From JAYVIQ01 sp043770215 (lineage in GTDB: Bacteria > Bacteroidota > Bacteroidia > Cytophagales > JAAEPT01), in contig JAYVIQ010000058.1 of NCBI GenBank assembly GCA_043770215.1, positions 1 to 19,647 of the forward strand: DNA of 19,647 nt, read 5' to 3'. Position numbers and translations under genes: made by a program. Below the pieces are notes generated by a model that searched no databases, had not been told where the DNA came from, and saw only the letters and a list, made by a program, of their open reading frames with translations. Positions 1-7,405 of the stretch are shown here, one piece after another (within the stretch, counting starts at the first letter, position 1; every line of letters starts with the position of its first letter).

Positions 1-85
1 AAAGGATCGAAGCGGAGCTCTTTGTTGCTTTTTCAGCAACAAAAGCGAGAGCGTAGAGCCTGACCCGATAGGGTTTCGCCCAAGA
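1..85. repeat. GC-richer structured intergenic element
   Basis: This stretch is clearly richer in G and C than the AT-rich DNA that follows. It holds an 8-bp perfect stem (21-28 with 36-43, 7-nt T-rich loop), flanked by GCTC (17-20) that can pair with GAGC (49-52). A second small hairpin, ACCC-GATA-GGGT, lies at 63-74. From memory it resembles the structured elements often found after genes in Flavobacteria, with 'aagcgg...agcgtagagcc...cccgatagggt...cgccc' as its shape; this resemblance is recall, not a search. It could act as a terminator or 3' stabiliser for a gene to the left of the window. It does not fold as a tRNA, and its short open frames look accidental. Its true left boundary is outside the window. 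Confidence 0.45.
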
Positions 86-662
86 TCACTAATCAATTCC
101 ACTACCGGTACAATAACAGATATTCACAAAAGGCATTATCTTTAATTATTTTTTGAATTCAAAATACAGATTGATGTAAGTATTTTTAATGATCTCAATA
201 AAAATTGGCATTTAATTTAATTTATTCTTTGTATTGCTAAATATTAGATTTGAAAAATAGGTAGATACAAACCTTTACTTTTTTAAAAACAACAATATAC
301 GTCAAGTATTTATTTTCTTTGCCATTTGTCTATTGATTCGTTCTTTCTAGACACCTTATTAAATGTATGCGGGTCTGTTTTGCAGACTTTACATGAAAGT
401 GAAGCTATGAATATCAAACATCTAAATTGCATCAGTTTATAATGAAGATTTTCAACCTCTAATAATGTTTCTACTAAGTTTAAAACATGTATTTTGCTTT
501 TGAATTTAAAGGAGTTAAAAAATATTTGGATGTTTATTTTCTTTATCCAAAGTATTAACCATAAATTAAATATTCTTAAAAAGTTTAATATTTGTTCTAC
601 ATACATTTGGCATGTAAATCATTGATGTTTTTGTTTACTATTTTAAAGGTAAATACCAATAT
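86..662. other. AT-rich gene-poor stretch, nothing firm
   Basis: I see no convincing gene here. A 98-codon minus-strand open frame (606 down to 310) begins at an ATG, but it has low-complexity Phe/Ile/Lys/Asn composition, no recognisable domain and no signal peptide of usual form, so it is probably accidental. A small hairpin, GTCTG-TTTTG-CAGAC, lies at 373-387. A plus-strand TAGATTTG at 245-252 matches the Bacteroidota -7 consensus TAnnTTTG but has no good -33 partner and no gene downstream. The region may be decayed sequence or untranslated DNA between transcription units. Confidence 0.4.
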
Positions 663-753
663 ATGAGAAGGTTGTGGTTTGTAAAAAATCTGTTATGGTT
701 AGAACTGTACAAGATTTTTAGGAAATAGGGAAACTATAAAAGCTAGAGTTTTA

Positions 754-784
754 CTAACTAGGTTACATCTAGTAACCTAGTTAG
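754..784 (+). terminator. Perfect 13-bp inverted repeat, terminator-like
   Basis: CTAACTAGGTTAC (754-766) and GTAACCTAGTTAG (772-784) are exact reverse complements around the 5-nt loop ATCTA. The repeat ends ten bases beyond the stop codon of the M16 peptidase gene, which reads leftward, so it probably terminates that transcript. The T-rich tract (attttgttttt) follows the stem on the plus strand, whereas on the minus strand the stem is followed by TAAAACTC. As an intrinsic terminator it is therefore better formed for plus-strand transcription, and it may work in both directions. Confidence 0.6.
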
Positions 785-793
785 ATTTTGTTT

Positions 794-3748
794 TTAATAC
801 CCGTACAATTCTTCTAAGGTGTATTCTTTTATTTCACCAAAATCTTTTAAAAGTTCAAAATTTAGATTTTCTTTTTTGCCAATGATTAAATAGGTAATGG
901 GTTTTTTCTGAACATATTTTTTGTGAAATTTTTGTATGTCTTTTAGGGTTGCATGTTGTAAGTAGGCATACATTTTTTTGTTTAGATCTTCTTTGTGGTT
1001 CATTTTATTGGCTTTCAAATAATCAAACAAAATGGCACTTTTGATACTTCTAGAAGTTTCTATAGAGCTTAATAATGATTCTTTTGCATTGGTAAATGCA
1101 GCTTCTTCAACAATAAAGCTGTCCAAAAGTGCATTCATACCTTTAATGGCTTCTATAGATTTGTCTGCCTGAGTCCCTATGTAAGAAACCATAAAAGCAG
1201 GAGTTTTTAATTCAGTAGCTGCTTGAAAATAAGATTTTACAGAGTAAGCCAATGCCTTAGATTCTCTCATTTCTTGAAAAACAATAGAACCCATATTTCC
1301 GCCAAAATATTCATTAAATAAGCTTGCTTCTATAGCTGTTTTCAAAGAATATTTTTTAGACTTAGAAAGCATTACAATTTCTGATTGGACCATATCAAAC
1401 TCTGTAAAAAGAATATTATTTTTATTCATTTTCTCAAATACATAATTAGATTTATTCTTTTTTGTCTCAATTAGAGGGTAAATAGTATGGTTTAGCTCAA
1501 TTTTTTTTGATATGTCATTTAAAGCTAGAGGTCCATAATAGAGGATTTTATGTTCAAATTGAGCAATTTTTTGGATTAAATCTGTGAGTTCTTTTGGGTC
1601 TGTGTTTTTTAATGTTTCTTGACTTAGAACATCTGTATAGGGGTTAAATTTGCCATATTTGCCATAATTTACTAAAGCTTTGTTTAATATTTGCCCTTTT
1701 TCAGTTTTGCTGTTTTCTCTAGATTTTAGAATAGTTTCTACCATTTCTGCATAAATAACGGGGTCTGAAATGGCGGTAGCTAAAAACTTTTCTAAGAGCA
1801 AAACTGCTTTGTCTAGGTTTTCTGATAGGCCGTACATGCCTATATACAATTGGTCTTTTGAGGTATTTAATGTGAAATTGCATCCTAATTTGTAAAACTC
1901 TTGGCTTAGTTCACTAGCAGTGTACCCTTCACATCCAAGGTATTCTAAGTAACTAAGTGCTAGACCTAGTTTTTTATTTTGTTCTGTTCCAAACTCAAAA
2001 ATATAATACAACTCAAACAACTTATTTTCTACATTTTGGTTGTACAAAATATCTATTTCACGATTTTTAATTGTTAGTTTTCCTTTGATAACATCTTTTT
2101 TGTAATCTATAAATACGGGACTAATTGGAGTTATTTTCTTTTGAAAAATAGCACTTAAAAAATCAGATTGCTTTTCTCTGTTTAGCAAAACGGGTGTAAT
2201 TGCGGGTTTTACCACTTTTTGGATGGTGCTGTCTTGTCCTTTTATTTTATCTACCCTTACATAAGGAATGGTTTGGTTGTAATGTTTCTTCACAAAATTT
2301 ATTACATCTTGTTTTGTAAATTTCTCTAGTTTTTCTATTTCTAGCACGGCATCTGAATATTTTTGATTTCTTATAAAATTGCTTACAAAAAAGTCAGCTC
2401 TACTTTTGTTGCTTTCCATCTCATTCATTTTACTTAATTTGTAGTCGGTAATAATAGCACTAAGCAACCAATCTGGGAAATCTCCGTTGGCTATAAGTGC
2501 TAATTGAGAAAGTAAAAGTTGTTCTACTTCATCTAAACTTTGACCAGCTCTTGGTTTAGCAGAAAGAATATGAATAGAATTGTCATTTAATCGAAGAGGA
2601 GAGGAGTAGGCGCCAAGTACCTTTTGCTCTTGGTTTAGGTTTAAGTCTATTAAACCAGCCTGAGAATTAGACAATATCATAGAAACTAATTCCATCATAA
2701 GTGCTTCATCTGTATTAGCACCATCAAATCTGTATGCCAAGGTTATAGATTCTGCTGTAGGTCCAAGTACTTTTTTATGCACTTTTTGAGTAATGGGTGT
2801 ATTAGTTATTTCCTTTTTTTCTCCAATATTTTCTGTAGGATATGTTTTAAAATGTTCTTGAATTGTTTTAATTGTTTTGTCTAAGTTTATGTCTCCAGAA
2901 AGGCAGATTGCCATATTGCTAGCAATGTAGTATTTTTCGAAATAAGCTTTAATGGCTGCTATAGATGGATTTTTTAAATGTTCTACCGTGCCAATAGTTG
3001 TTTGAGTTCCATAAGGGTGTGTAGGGAATAATGCAGCAAATACCTCTTCCCAAACTCTTCTTCCGTCATTGTCTAAACCTCTGTTTTTTTCCTCGTACAC
3101 GGCTTCTAATTCTGTATGAAACAATCTCGGAATCACTTCATTAAATCTTTCTGCTTCTATTTTTACCCAATTTTCTACTTGGTTGCTAGGAATGTCATTT
3201 ACATATACCGTTTGGTCAAACCAAGTGTATGCATTTGTTCCATTTGCCCCAATAGAACTTAATAATTTATCGTACTCGTTTGCAATGGCAAATTTAGAAG
3301 CTTCATAAGAGACGCTATCTATGATGGCATAATGATTTTTACGTGCTAAAGTATCTGATATAGGTATTTTTTTGTATTCTTCAAATAATCTCTCTATTTC
3401 TAATAAAAGGGGTTTTTCTTTATTCCAATCACTACTGCCTATTTTAGAAGTTCCTTTAAATAAAATATGTTCTAAATAATGTGCTAAGCCAGTATTAGTC
3501 ACAGGGTCATTTGAAGATCCTGTTCTTACAGCAACATAGGTTTGTACTCTTGGTGTAGCTTTATATTCACTTAAGTAAACAGTTAATCCGTTTTCTAAAA
3601 CGTAAATTCTGGCTTTCAATGGATCACTTGGGTGGTAATGATACTCAAAACCATTGATGTCTTTTTTGTTTTGCAATCCGCTGGTAACCTGAGCATTAGT
3701 ATGAAGTGCAATAAATGAGGTAAAAAGGCAAATTAGTATTCTTTTCAT
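794..3748 (-). CDS. Secreted M16 family zinc metallopeptidase, two-domain
   Basis: This is a large insulinase/pitrilysin-type peptidase of 984 residues. An N-terminal signal peptide (about residues 1-20, ending HTNAQ) suggests export to the periplasm or outer membrane. The inverted zinc-binding motif HYLEH is at residues 90-94, with E93 as the expected catalytic base. The third zinc ligand is probably E220 in AVYEEKNR, aligned by eye with the equivalent NAELTMAR region of pitrilysin. Between them is an insertion of about 50 residues (roughly 110-160). The C-terminal half lacks HxxEH but keeps the substrate-binding Arg/Tyr pair typical of the inactive M16 domain (R828 and Y835 in FQEMRESKALAYSV). 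Length fits a full two-half, single-chain enzyme. It starts 37 bases after the end of the dnaX C-terminal frame and is probably co-transcribed with it. Substrate is unknown; family members degrade small peptides. Confidence 0.93.
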   Translation of the reverse strand: MKRILICLFTSFIALHTNAQVTSGLQNKKDINGFEYHYHPSDPLKARIYVLENGLTVYLSEYKATPRVQTYVAVRTGSSNDPVTNTGLAHYLEHILFKGTSKIGSSDWNKEKPLLLEIERLFEEYKKIPISDTLARKNHYAIIDSVSYEASKFAIANEYDKLLSSIGANGTNAYTWFDQTVYVNDIPSNQVENWVKIEAERFNEVIPRLFHTELEAVYEEKNRGLDNDGRRVWEEVFAALFPTHPYGTQTTIGTVEHLKNPSIAAIKAYFEKYYIASNMAICLSGDINLDKTIKTIQEHFKTYPTENIGEKKEITNTPITQKVHKKVLGPTAESITLAYRFDGANTDEALMMELVSMILSNSQAGLIDLNLNQEQKVLGAYSSPLRLNDNSIHILSAKPRAGQSLDEVEQLLLSQLALIANGDFPDWLLSAIITDYKLSKMNEMESNKSRADFFVSNFIRNQKYSDAVLEIEKLEKFTKQDVINFVKKHYNQTIPYVRVDKIKGQDSTIQKVVKPAITPVLLNREKQSDFLSAIFQKKITPISPVFIDYKKDVIKGKLTIKNREIDILYNQNVENKLFELYYIFEFGTEQNKKLGLALSYLEYLGCEGYTASELSQEFYKLGCNFTLNTSKDQLYIGMYGLSENLDKAVLLLEKFLATAISDPVIYAEMVETILKSRENSKTEKGQILNKALVNYGKYGKFNPYTDVLSQETLKNTDPKELTDLIQKIAQFEHKILYYGPLALNDISKKIELNHTIYPLIETKKNKSNYVFEKMNKNNILFTEFDMVQSEIVMLSKSKKYSLKTAIEASLFNEYFGGNMGSIVFQEMRESKALAYSVKSYFQAATELKTPAFMVSYIGTQADKSIEAIKGMNALLDSFIVEEAAFTNAKESLLSSIETSRSIKSAILFDYLKANKMNHKEDLNKKMYAYLQHATLKDIQKFHKKYVQKKPITYLIIGKKENLNFELLKDFGEIKEYTLEELYGY

Positions 3749-3785
3749 TTTATTTGTTATCTATATTGTAATTGATAAATTTTTT

Positions 3786-4343
3786 TTAGTGCCCAGCTTC
3801 TAGCTGTAAAATTTCTTTTAATTGTAAAAGGGCAGGGTTTTCTTTTGATAGTAAAATAAATTTTTCTTGGGAGGTAAATGCTGTTTTATCTCCTTTTATT
3901 TCTTTTTTTAGTACACTATCTATTTGAATGGCATAATTATTAAGTTTTTCTCTTAAGTATAAGGTGATTTCATCCCTTAATTCTACCAGTTGCCTTTGTT
4001 GCACAAAGTTTTCTACGTTTATAACAACTTTATTTCCTGAAATTTCTAAATATGCTGTGTTTACAATTAATTTAGCATTGTGTGCACTTTCTCCTTTGGC
4101 TTCTGCTCCGTAGAGGGTCCATGCGGTTTTAAGTTGTTGTAAATCAAATGTATTTGAGGGTTTTGAATCATCTATGATAGTCAAATCTTTGGTTTCTGTA
4201 GGCTCTAATTCAATTTTTTTATCATGAATTTTGCTTAAATCAACAGTTTTTTTGAGTTGGCTATAGTTTGCTTCTCCTTTGGGTAATTTTATTTCTGAAC
4301 CAGATTTAGAAACAGCTATTGGTTTGTTAGCTTGTGCTAATCT
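3786..4343 (-). CDS. dnaX: DnaX tau-like C-terminal region, reached by -1 frameshift
   Basis: This frame has no upstream start of its own. It is open without a stop from the A-run at 4343-4352 to the TAA at 3786, giving 185 codons in the -1 frame relative to the dnaX ATPase. It begins RLAQANKPIAVSK, runs through a charged, low-complexity linker (about 50 residues), and ends with a folded-looking domain starting near NTFDLQQLKTAWTLYG and finishing QLEAGH. That order, linker then a Trp-containing C-terminal domain, is what Bacteroidota DnaX proteins carry after the clamp-loader ATPase. A TTG at 4182-4184 could be taken as a start, but it would cut the linker in the middle and is unlikely. Joined at the A-run, the full product would be about 548 residues, a normal length for the family. 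I infer that it gives the tau-like form, which in other bacteria contacts polymerase and helicase. Confidence 0.75.
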   Translation of the reverse strand, partial: RLAQANKPIAVSKSGSEIKLPKGEANYSQLKKTVDLSKIHDKKIELEPTETKDLTIIDDSKPSNTFDLQQLKTAWTLYGAEAKGESAHNAKLIVNTAYLEISGNKVVINVENFVQQRQLVELRDEITLYLREKLNNYAIQIDSVLKKEIKGDKTAFTSQEKFILLSKENPALLQLKEILQLEAGH

Positions 4344-5431
4344 TTTTTTTTTATTTCTTCTAGCAGCTGAGCACTTTTAAACGCATTACGCAAAGAAGCC
4401 ATTTTCATTAATGTCAATTCTACATGCAAACGCGCGTTTTTGCTTGTTTTATAATTAATATCGCAAGAAGAGGCTACACTTAGCGCCGAAATTAAAAAGG
4501 AAACATCGGCGGTTTTAGATTGGTCTAAATACCTTTGTTTAACTTCTTCAGAAACCTCTAATAATTGAAGCGTTTGTGAATCTTTACAAACCAATAAATT
4601 TCTAAAATGAGATGCTAGTCCTACAATAAATATATGTCCATCAAAGCCCTCGTTTATTATTTCATTAAAAATCAATAGAGACGTACTTATGTTTTCGTTT
4701 AATAGGGCTTCTGTTGTTTTGAAATAATAATCATAATCTAAAATATGTAGATTTTTGATTGTGTTTTTGTATGTGATTTCATTTCCGGAAAAAGTAACTA
4801 TTAAGTCAAAAATAGATAATGCATCTCTTAAAGCGCCATCTGCTTTTTCTGCAATTAAACGTAAGGCTTCTTCTTCGTATTTTATATTTTCTCTGGTAGC
4901 TATTTTTGCTAAGTGTTTTGCACTGTCAGAGATTTGAATTCTGTTAAAGTCAAATATTTGACAACGAGACAAAATAGTTGGTATAATTTTGTGTTTTTCT
5001 GTAGTTGCTAAAATGAATATAGCGTAAGCAGGAGGCTCTTCTAAAGTTTTCAAAAATGCATTGAAAGCAGAAGTAGAAAGCATGTGAACCTCATCAATGA
5101 TGTATACTTTATATTTTCCTTGCTGAGGTGGGTATCTTACTTGCTCTACCAAACTTCGGATATCATCTACGGAGTTATTAGAGGCAGCATCTAGTTCATA
5201 AATATTCATTGTAGAAGATATGTCGGTTTCTTCAAACCCATTTACCATTCTAGCTAGTATACGTGCGCAAGTTGTTTTACCAACGCCCCTTGGACCGCAG
5301 AATAAAAAAGCTTGAGCAAGGTGGTTGTTGTTAATTGCATTTTCTAAAGTAGTTGTAATATGCTCTTGTCCAACAACTTCATCAAAGCCTTGGGGTCTGT
5401 ATTTACGAGCAGATACTACAAATTTTTCCAT
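4337..5431 (-). CDS. dnaX: DNA polymerase III gamma subunit (clamp-loader ATPase)
   Basis: This is the AAA+ ATPase of the DNA polymerase III clamp loader, 364 residues, starting at ATG 5429-5431. Visible motifs are GQEH near residue 21, the P-loop GPRGVGKTT (46-54), ELDAASNNSVDDIR (79-92), Walker B IIDEVH (111-116) and the SRC motif (155-157). The zinc-binding four-cysteine segment found between the P-loop and ELDAASNN in many DnaX proteins is missing; that interval is short and contains no cysteine after C55. The frame ends EEIKKKD then TAG, immediately after ten consecutive A residues, and the expected C-terminal domain lies directly downstream in the -1 frame. The 364-residue product would correspond to the gamma form, as in E. 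coli where frameshifting on an A-rich slippery site ends the short form. It sits 89 bases downstream of murQ and just upstream of the M16 peptidase gene. Confidence 0.95.
   Translation of the reverse strand: MEKFVVSARKYRPQGFDEVVGQEHITTTLENAINNNHLAQAFLFCGPRGVGKTTCARILARMVNGFEETDISSTMNIYELDAASNNSVDDIRSLVEQVRYPPQQGKYKVYIIDEVHMLSTSAFNAFLKTLEEPPAYAIFILATTEKHKIIPTILSRCQIFDFNRIQISDSAKHLAKIATRENIKYEEEALRLIAEKADGALRDALSIFDLIVTFSGNEITYKNTIKNLHILDYDYYFKTTEALLNENISTSLLIFNEIINEGFDGHIFIVGLASHFRNLLVCKDSQTLQLLEVSEEVKQRYLDQSKTADVSFLISALSVASSCDINYKTSKNARLHVELTLMKMASLRNAFKSAQLLEEIKKKD
4343..4352 (-). promoter_or_regulatory. A10 slippery run: probable dnaX recoding site
   Basis: On the coding strand the codons read ATA AAA AAA AAA GAT TAG, so ten A residues precede a zero-frame stop. 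Slipping back one base, or adding one A during transcription, gives AAA AGA TTA GCA and opens the C-terminal dnaX frame. A possible short stem, TTAGC-ACAA-GCTAA (4340-4327), begins two bases after the A-run. Established parallels are E. coli dnaX (A AAA AAG ribosomal frameshift) and Thermus thermophilus dnaX (A9 transcriptional slippage). The alternative is a homopolymer length error in the assembly. Confidence 0.65.
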
Positions 5432-5444
5432 TTTCTATTTTCTT

Positions 5445-5496
5445 AATGTGAATTTACAAAATCTATACATTGTTGAGCTAAATACTTATTCACATT
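5445..5496. promoter_or_regulatory. 9-bp inverted repeat upstream of dnaX
   Basis: AATGTGAAT (5445-5453) and ATTCACATT (5488-5496) are exact reverse complements separated by 34 bases. They sit 14 to 65 bases before the dnaX start codon, in the 89-base gap after murQ. The spacing is long for a terminator and has no T-tract; a regulator site or a structured dnaX leader is possible. No clear -33/-7 promoter pair is visible, although TAGATTTTG on the minus strand is close to the -7 consensus. Confidence 0.25.
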
Positions 5497-5520
5497 TATT
5501 TAGATTTAGTAAACAGAGTT

Positions 5521-6327
5521 TTATTTAGATAAGTGTTCATCTATGGCTTTTCGTACACTTCCATAGGTCATAAGTAATTGTTTAGCAACTTCATACTCAA
5601 GGTTTGTTTCATCAACAATCATTTTTACACCTCTATCGATTAGTTTTAGGTTGGATAATTGCATATCTACCATTTTATTGCCTTTTACTTTGCCAATTCT
5701 AATCATAGAGGCAGTAGTAAGCATATTTAAAACTAGCTTTTGAGCGGTGCCTGCTTTCATTCTAGTGCTGCCTGTAATAAACTCAGGGCCTACTATTACT
5801 TCTATTGGGTAATCTACTGTAATTGCAAGTTCGCTATTGCTATTACATACAATACAAGCTGTTGTAATGCCTTGGTTTTTTGCTTTTTTTAAGGCTGAAA
5901 TTACGTAAGGAGTTCTGCCAGAAGCAGCTATTCCAACTACAATGTCTTTGTCATTTATATTATGTTGTTCAAGATCTTGCCAACCTAGAGTTTCACTATC
6001 TTCAGCAAATTCTACTGCTTTTCTAATGGCTGAGTCTCCACCAGCAATAATGCCTATGACCATATCATGAGGCACTCCATAGGTTGGTGGGCACTCAGAA
6101 GCATCTACAATGCCAAGCCTACCGCTTGTACCAGCACCAATGTAAAATAGTCTGCCGTTTTTATTAAAGGAAGAAACAATTTGATTTACAACAGCTTCTA
6201 TTTTTGGAAGTTCTTTTTGAATGGCTAAAGCAACTTTTTGGTCTTCGTTATTTATGTTTATCAATACATCTTGCAAAGACATAGATTCCAGACTGTTGTA
6301 TAACGAAGTTGTTTCTGTAGTACTCAT
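5521..6327 (-). CDS. murQ: N-acetylmuramic acid 6-phosphate etherase
   Basis: MurQ cleaves the lactyl ether of MurNAc-6-phosphate to give GlcNAc-6-phosphate and D-lactate, a cytoplasmic step in salvage of cell-wall sugars. The 268-residue protein has one SIS fold. It shows the sugar-phosphate loop YIGAGTSGRLGIVDASE (62-78), CPPTYG (79-84), and GSTRMKAGTAQK in the second half. E78 and E109 (in AVEFAEDSE) are 31 residues apart, the same spacing as the catalytic Glu83 and Glu114 of E. coli MurQ, so the active site looks intact. It is slightly shorter than the E. coli enzyme (298), with a shorter C-terminus. Its start lies two bases after the stop of the upstream sugar kinase gene, which is the likely source of its substrate, and the pair is probably translationally coupled. 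Confidence 0.96.
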   Translation of the reverse strand: MSTTETTSLYNSLESMSLQDVLININNEDQKVALAIQKELPKIEAVVNQIVSSFNKNGRLFYIGAGTSGRLGIVDASECPPTYGVPHDMVIGIIAGGDSAIRKAVEFAEDSETLGWQDLEQHNINDKDIVVGIAASGRTPYVISALKKAKNQGITTACIVCNSNSELAITVDYPIEVIVGPEFITGSTRMKAGTAQKLVLNMLTTASMIRIGKVKGNKMVDMQLSNLKLIDRGVKMIVDETNLEYEVAKQLLMTYGSVRKAIDEHLSK

Positions 6328-6329
6328 AC

Positions 6330-7169
6330 TTATTTAAAGGTATGAAAGGACGCTAAACCATCTAAAGGAGATTTTTTTACAGTACCTATAGAATACCCTG
6401 CATCTAGTGTTACCTGCTCTAATATAGTTTTATACGCTTCAGCAACAGAGCCTACAAAATTAATTTTAAGTGATTCTTCACTTTTAAAAGGAGAAATGTT
6501 GTTTTCTATAAATGAATAAAAACCTTCGTACAAAAGACCATGTATATACGGGTGATTTATGTTTTCTATTGCAAATTCTGCAAATGATGCCATATATCTG
6601 TTTGGCATGTATTGTGTATAAATTTTGTCTAAAATTTCTTCTGGTGTTAGGTTATATTTATCAGTGAATTTTTGTTGTATAGAAGGAGGTAATTTTTTGT
6701 ACAAATATTCTTTTAATAATTTTTTACCTATAAAAACGCCGCTTCCTTCATCTCCTAATAAGTAACCTAGTGATGGAGATTGTTTAACAATATTTATACC
6801 GTCATACTCGCAAGCATTAGAACCGGTACCTATAACACACACAATACCCGAATTAAAACCACAAATACCTCTAGCTGCTCCCAACATATCTGAATAAACA
6901 TTTATTTCTGCGGCAGGAAAAACCTCTAAAAGCACTCTTTTTACTAGCTCTTGTTTGTCTTTTCTAGAACAACCAGAACCATAAAAATGGAGTTCCATAA
7001 TGTCAGTACTATACTCATGAACATCTTCACAATCAATTATTTGAAGAATCTGACTTTCGTCTAGAAGGTAGGGATTTATACCCTCTGTTGTATAGTCCAA
7101 AACAGTCTTTCCTTGACTGATTATTCTCCAATTTGTTTTGGACGATCCGCTGTCTGCAATTACTAACAT
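6330..7169 (-). CDS. BadF/BadG-family amino-sugar kinase, likely MurNAc kinase
   Basis: This is a 279-residue sugar kinase of the ASKHA fold, in the N-acetylglucosamine kinase/BadF family. Visible features are the first phosphate motif ADSGSSKTNW (5-14), a likely catalytic Asp in VYSDMLGAARG (D94), the second phosphate motif VIGTGSNACEYDG (112-124), and GDEGSG (139-144), which is diagnostic of the NAGK group. It sits directly before murQ, and that context points to phosphorylation of MurNAc at position 6. The BadF-type MurNAc kinase MurK described in Tannerella forsythia is the precedent I recall. GlcNAc or glucosamine as substrate cannot be excluded from sequence. Its start overlaps the stop of the cytochrome b5-like gene by seven bases. 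No MurP transporter or anhydro-MurNAc kinase is visible in the window. Confidence 0.85.
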   Translation of the reverse strand: MLVIADSGSSKTNWRIISQGKTVLDYTTEGINPYLLDESQILQIIDCEDVHEYSTDIMELHFYGSGCSRKDKQELVKRVLLEVFPAAEINVYSDMLGAARGICGFNSGIVCVIGTGSNACEYDGINIVKQSPSLGYLLGDEGSGVFIGKKLLKEYLYKKLPPSIQQKFTDKYNLTPEEILDKIYTQYMPNRYMASFAEFAIENINHPYIHGLLYEGFYSFIENNISPFKSEESLKINFVGSVAEAYKTILEQVTLDAGYSIGTVKKSPLDGLASFHTFK

Positions 7170-7405
7170 ACCCTCAATTTGCCAATTATTTCGAATTTAT
7201 CAAAGACAAATTCATTATGTGGTGCATCTTTTAACTCATTTGTTAAATCTTGTCCTGCCCAATGCTCATAATGTTTGCCATTTTTCCATAATCTAGAGCT
7301 TCCAACATCATAGATTTTTCCTTTATATGCACACCATATTTCATCTCTATCTTGTCCGTTTCTAAGGGCAAGTTGAGAGAGTGAATATTCTTTAATTTCT
7401 TCCAT
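7163..7405 (-). CDS. Small cytochrome b5-like heme-binding protein
   Basis: This is an 80-residue single-domain protein beginning MEEIKEYSLSQLALRNGQ. It has the layout of the small prokaryotic cytochrome b5-like domain: AYKGKIYDVGSSRLWKNGKH, then a GQDLT segment, then DAPHNEFV and a final KFEIIGKL. The His of GKHYEHW and the His of APHNE are the candidate axial heme ligands. I chose the ATG at 7403-7405 because it gives the usual domain start and overlaps the preceding RDD gene by only 14 bases. An upstream ATG at 7466-7468 (or 7486) in the same frame would add a hydrophobic stretch (FYIGLWAIIIIW) that could anchor it in the membrane, at the cost of a 77- to 95-base overlap with the RDD gene. 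The redox partner is unknown. It is coupled to the sugar kinase gene by a 7-base overlap. Confidence 0.8.
   Translation of the reverse strand: MEEIKEYSLSQLALRNGQDRDEIWCAYKGKIYDVGSSRLWKNGKHYEHWAGQDLTNELKDAPHNEFVFDKFEIIGKLRVC

Noticed and set aside
1..85. tRNA or rRNA fragment at the left edge
   Set aside because: The hairpins do not form a cloverleaf, there is no T-loop consensus, and the sequence matches no rRNA end I recognise.
310..606. 98-codon minus-strand open frame
   Set aside because: It has no recognisable motif, biased AT-driven composition and no supporting neighbour. I treat it as chance, though a decayed gene cannot be excluded.
4182..4184. TTG as an independent start for a 132-residue protein
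   Set aside because: The frame is open far upstream to the A10 run and encodes a DnaX-type linker, so a separate gene starting here is unlikely.
4755..4937. Plus-strand open frame opposite dnaX
   Set aside because: It lies entirely antisense to the well-supported ATPase frame and shows no domain.
5325..5528. Plus-strand open frame over the dnaX start
   Set aside because: It is antisense to the P-loop-encoding region and the upstream gap; no recognisable product.
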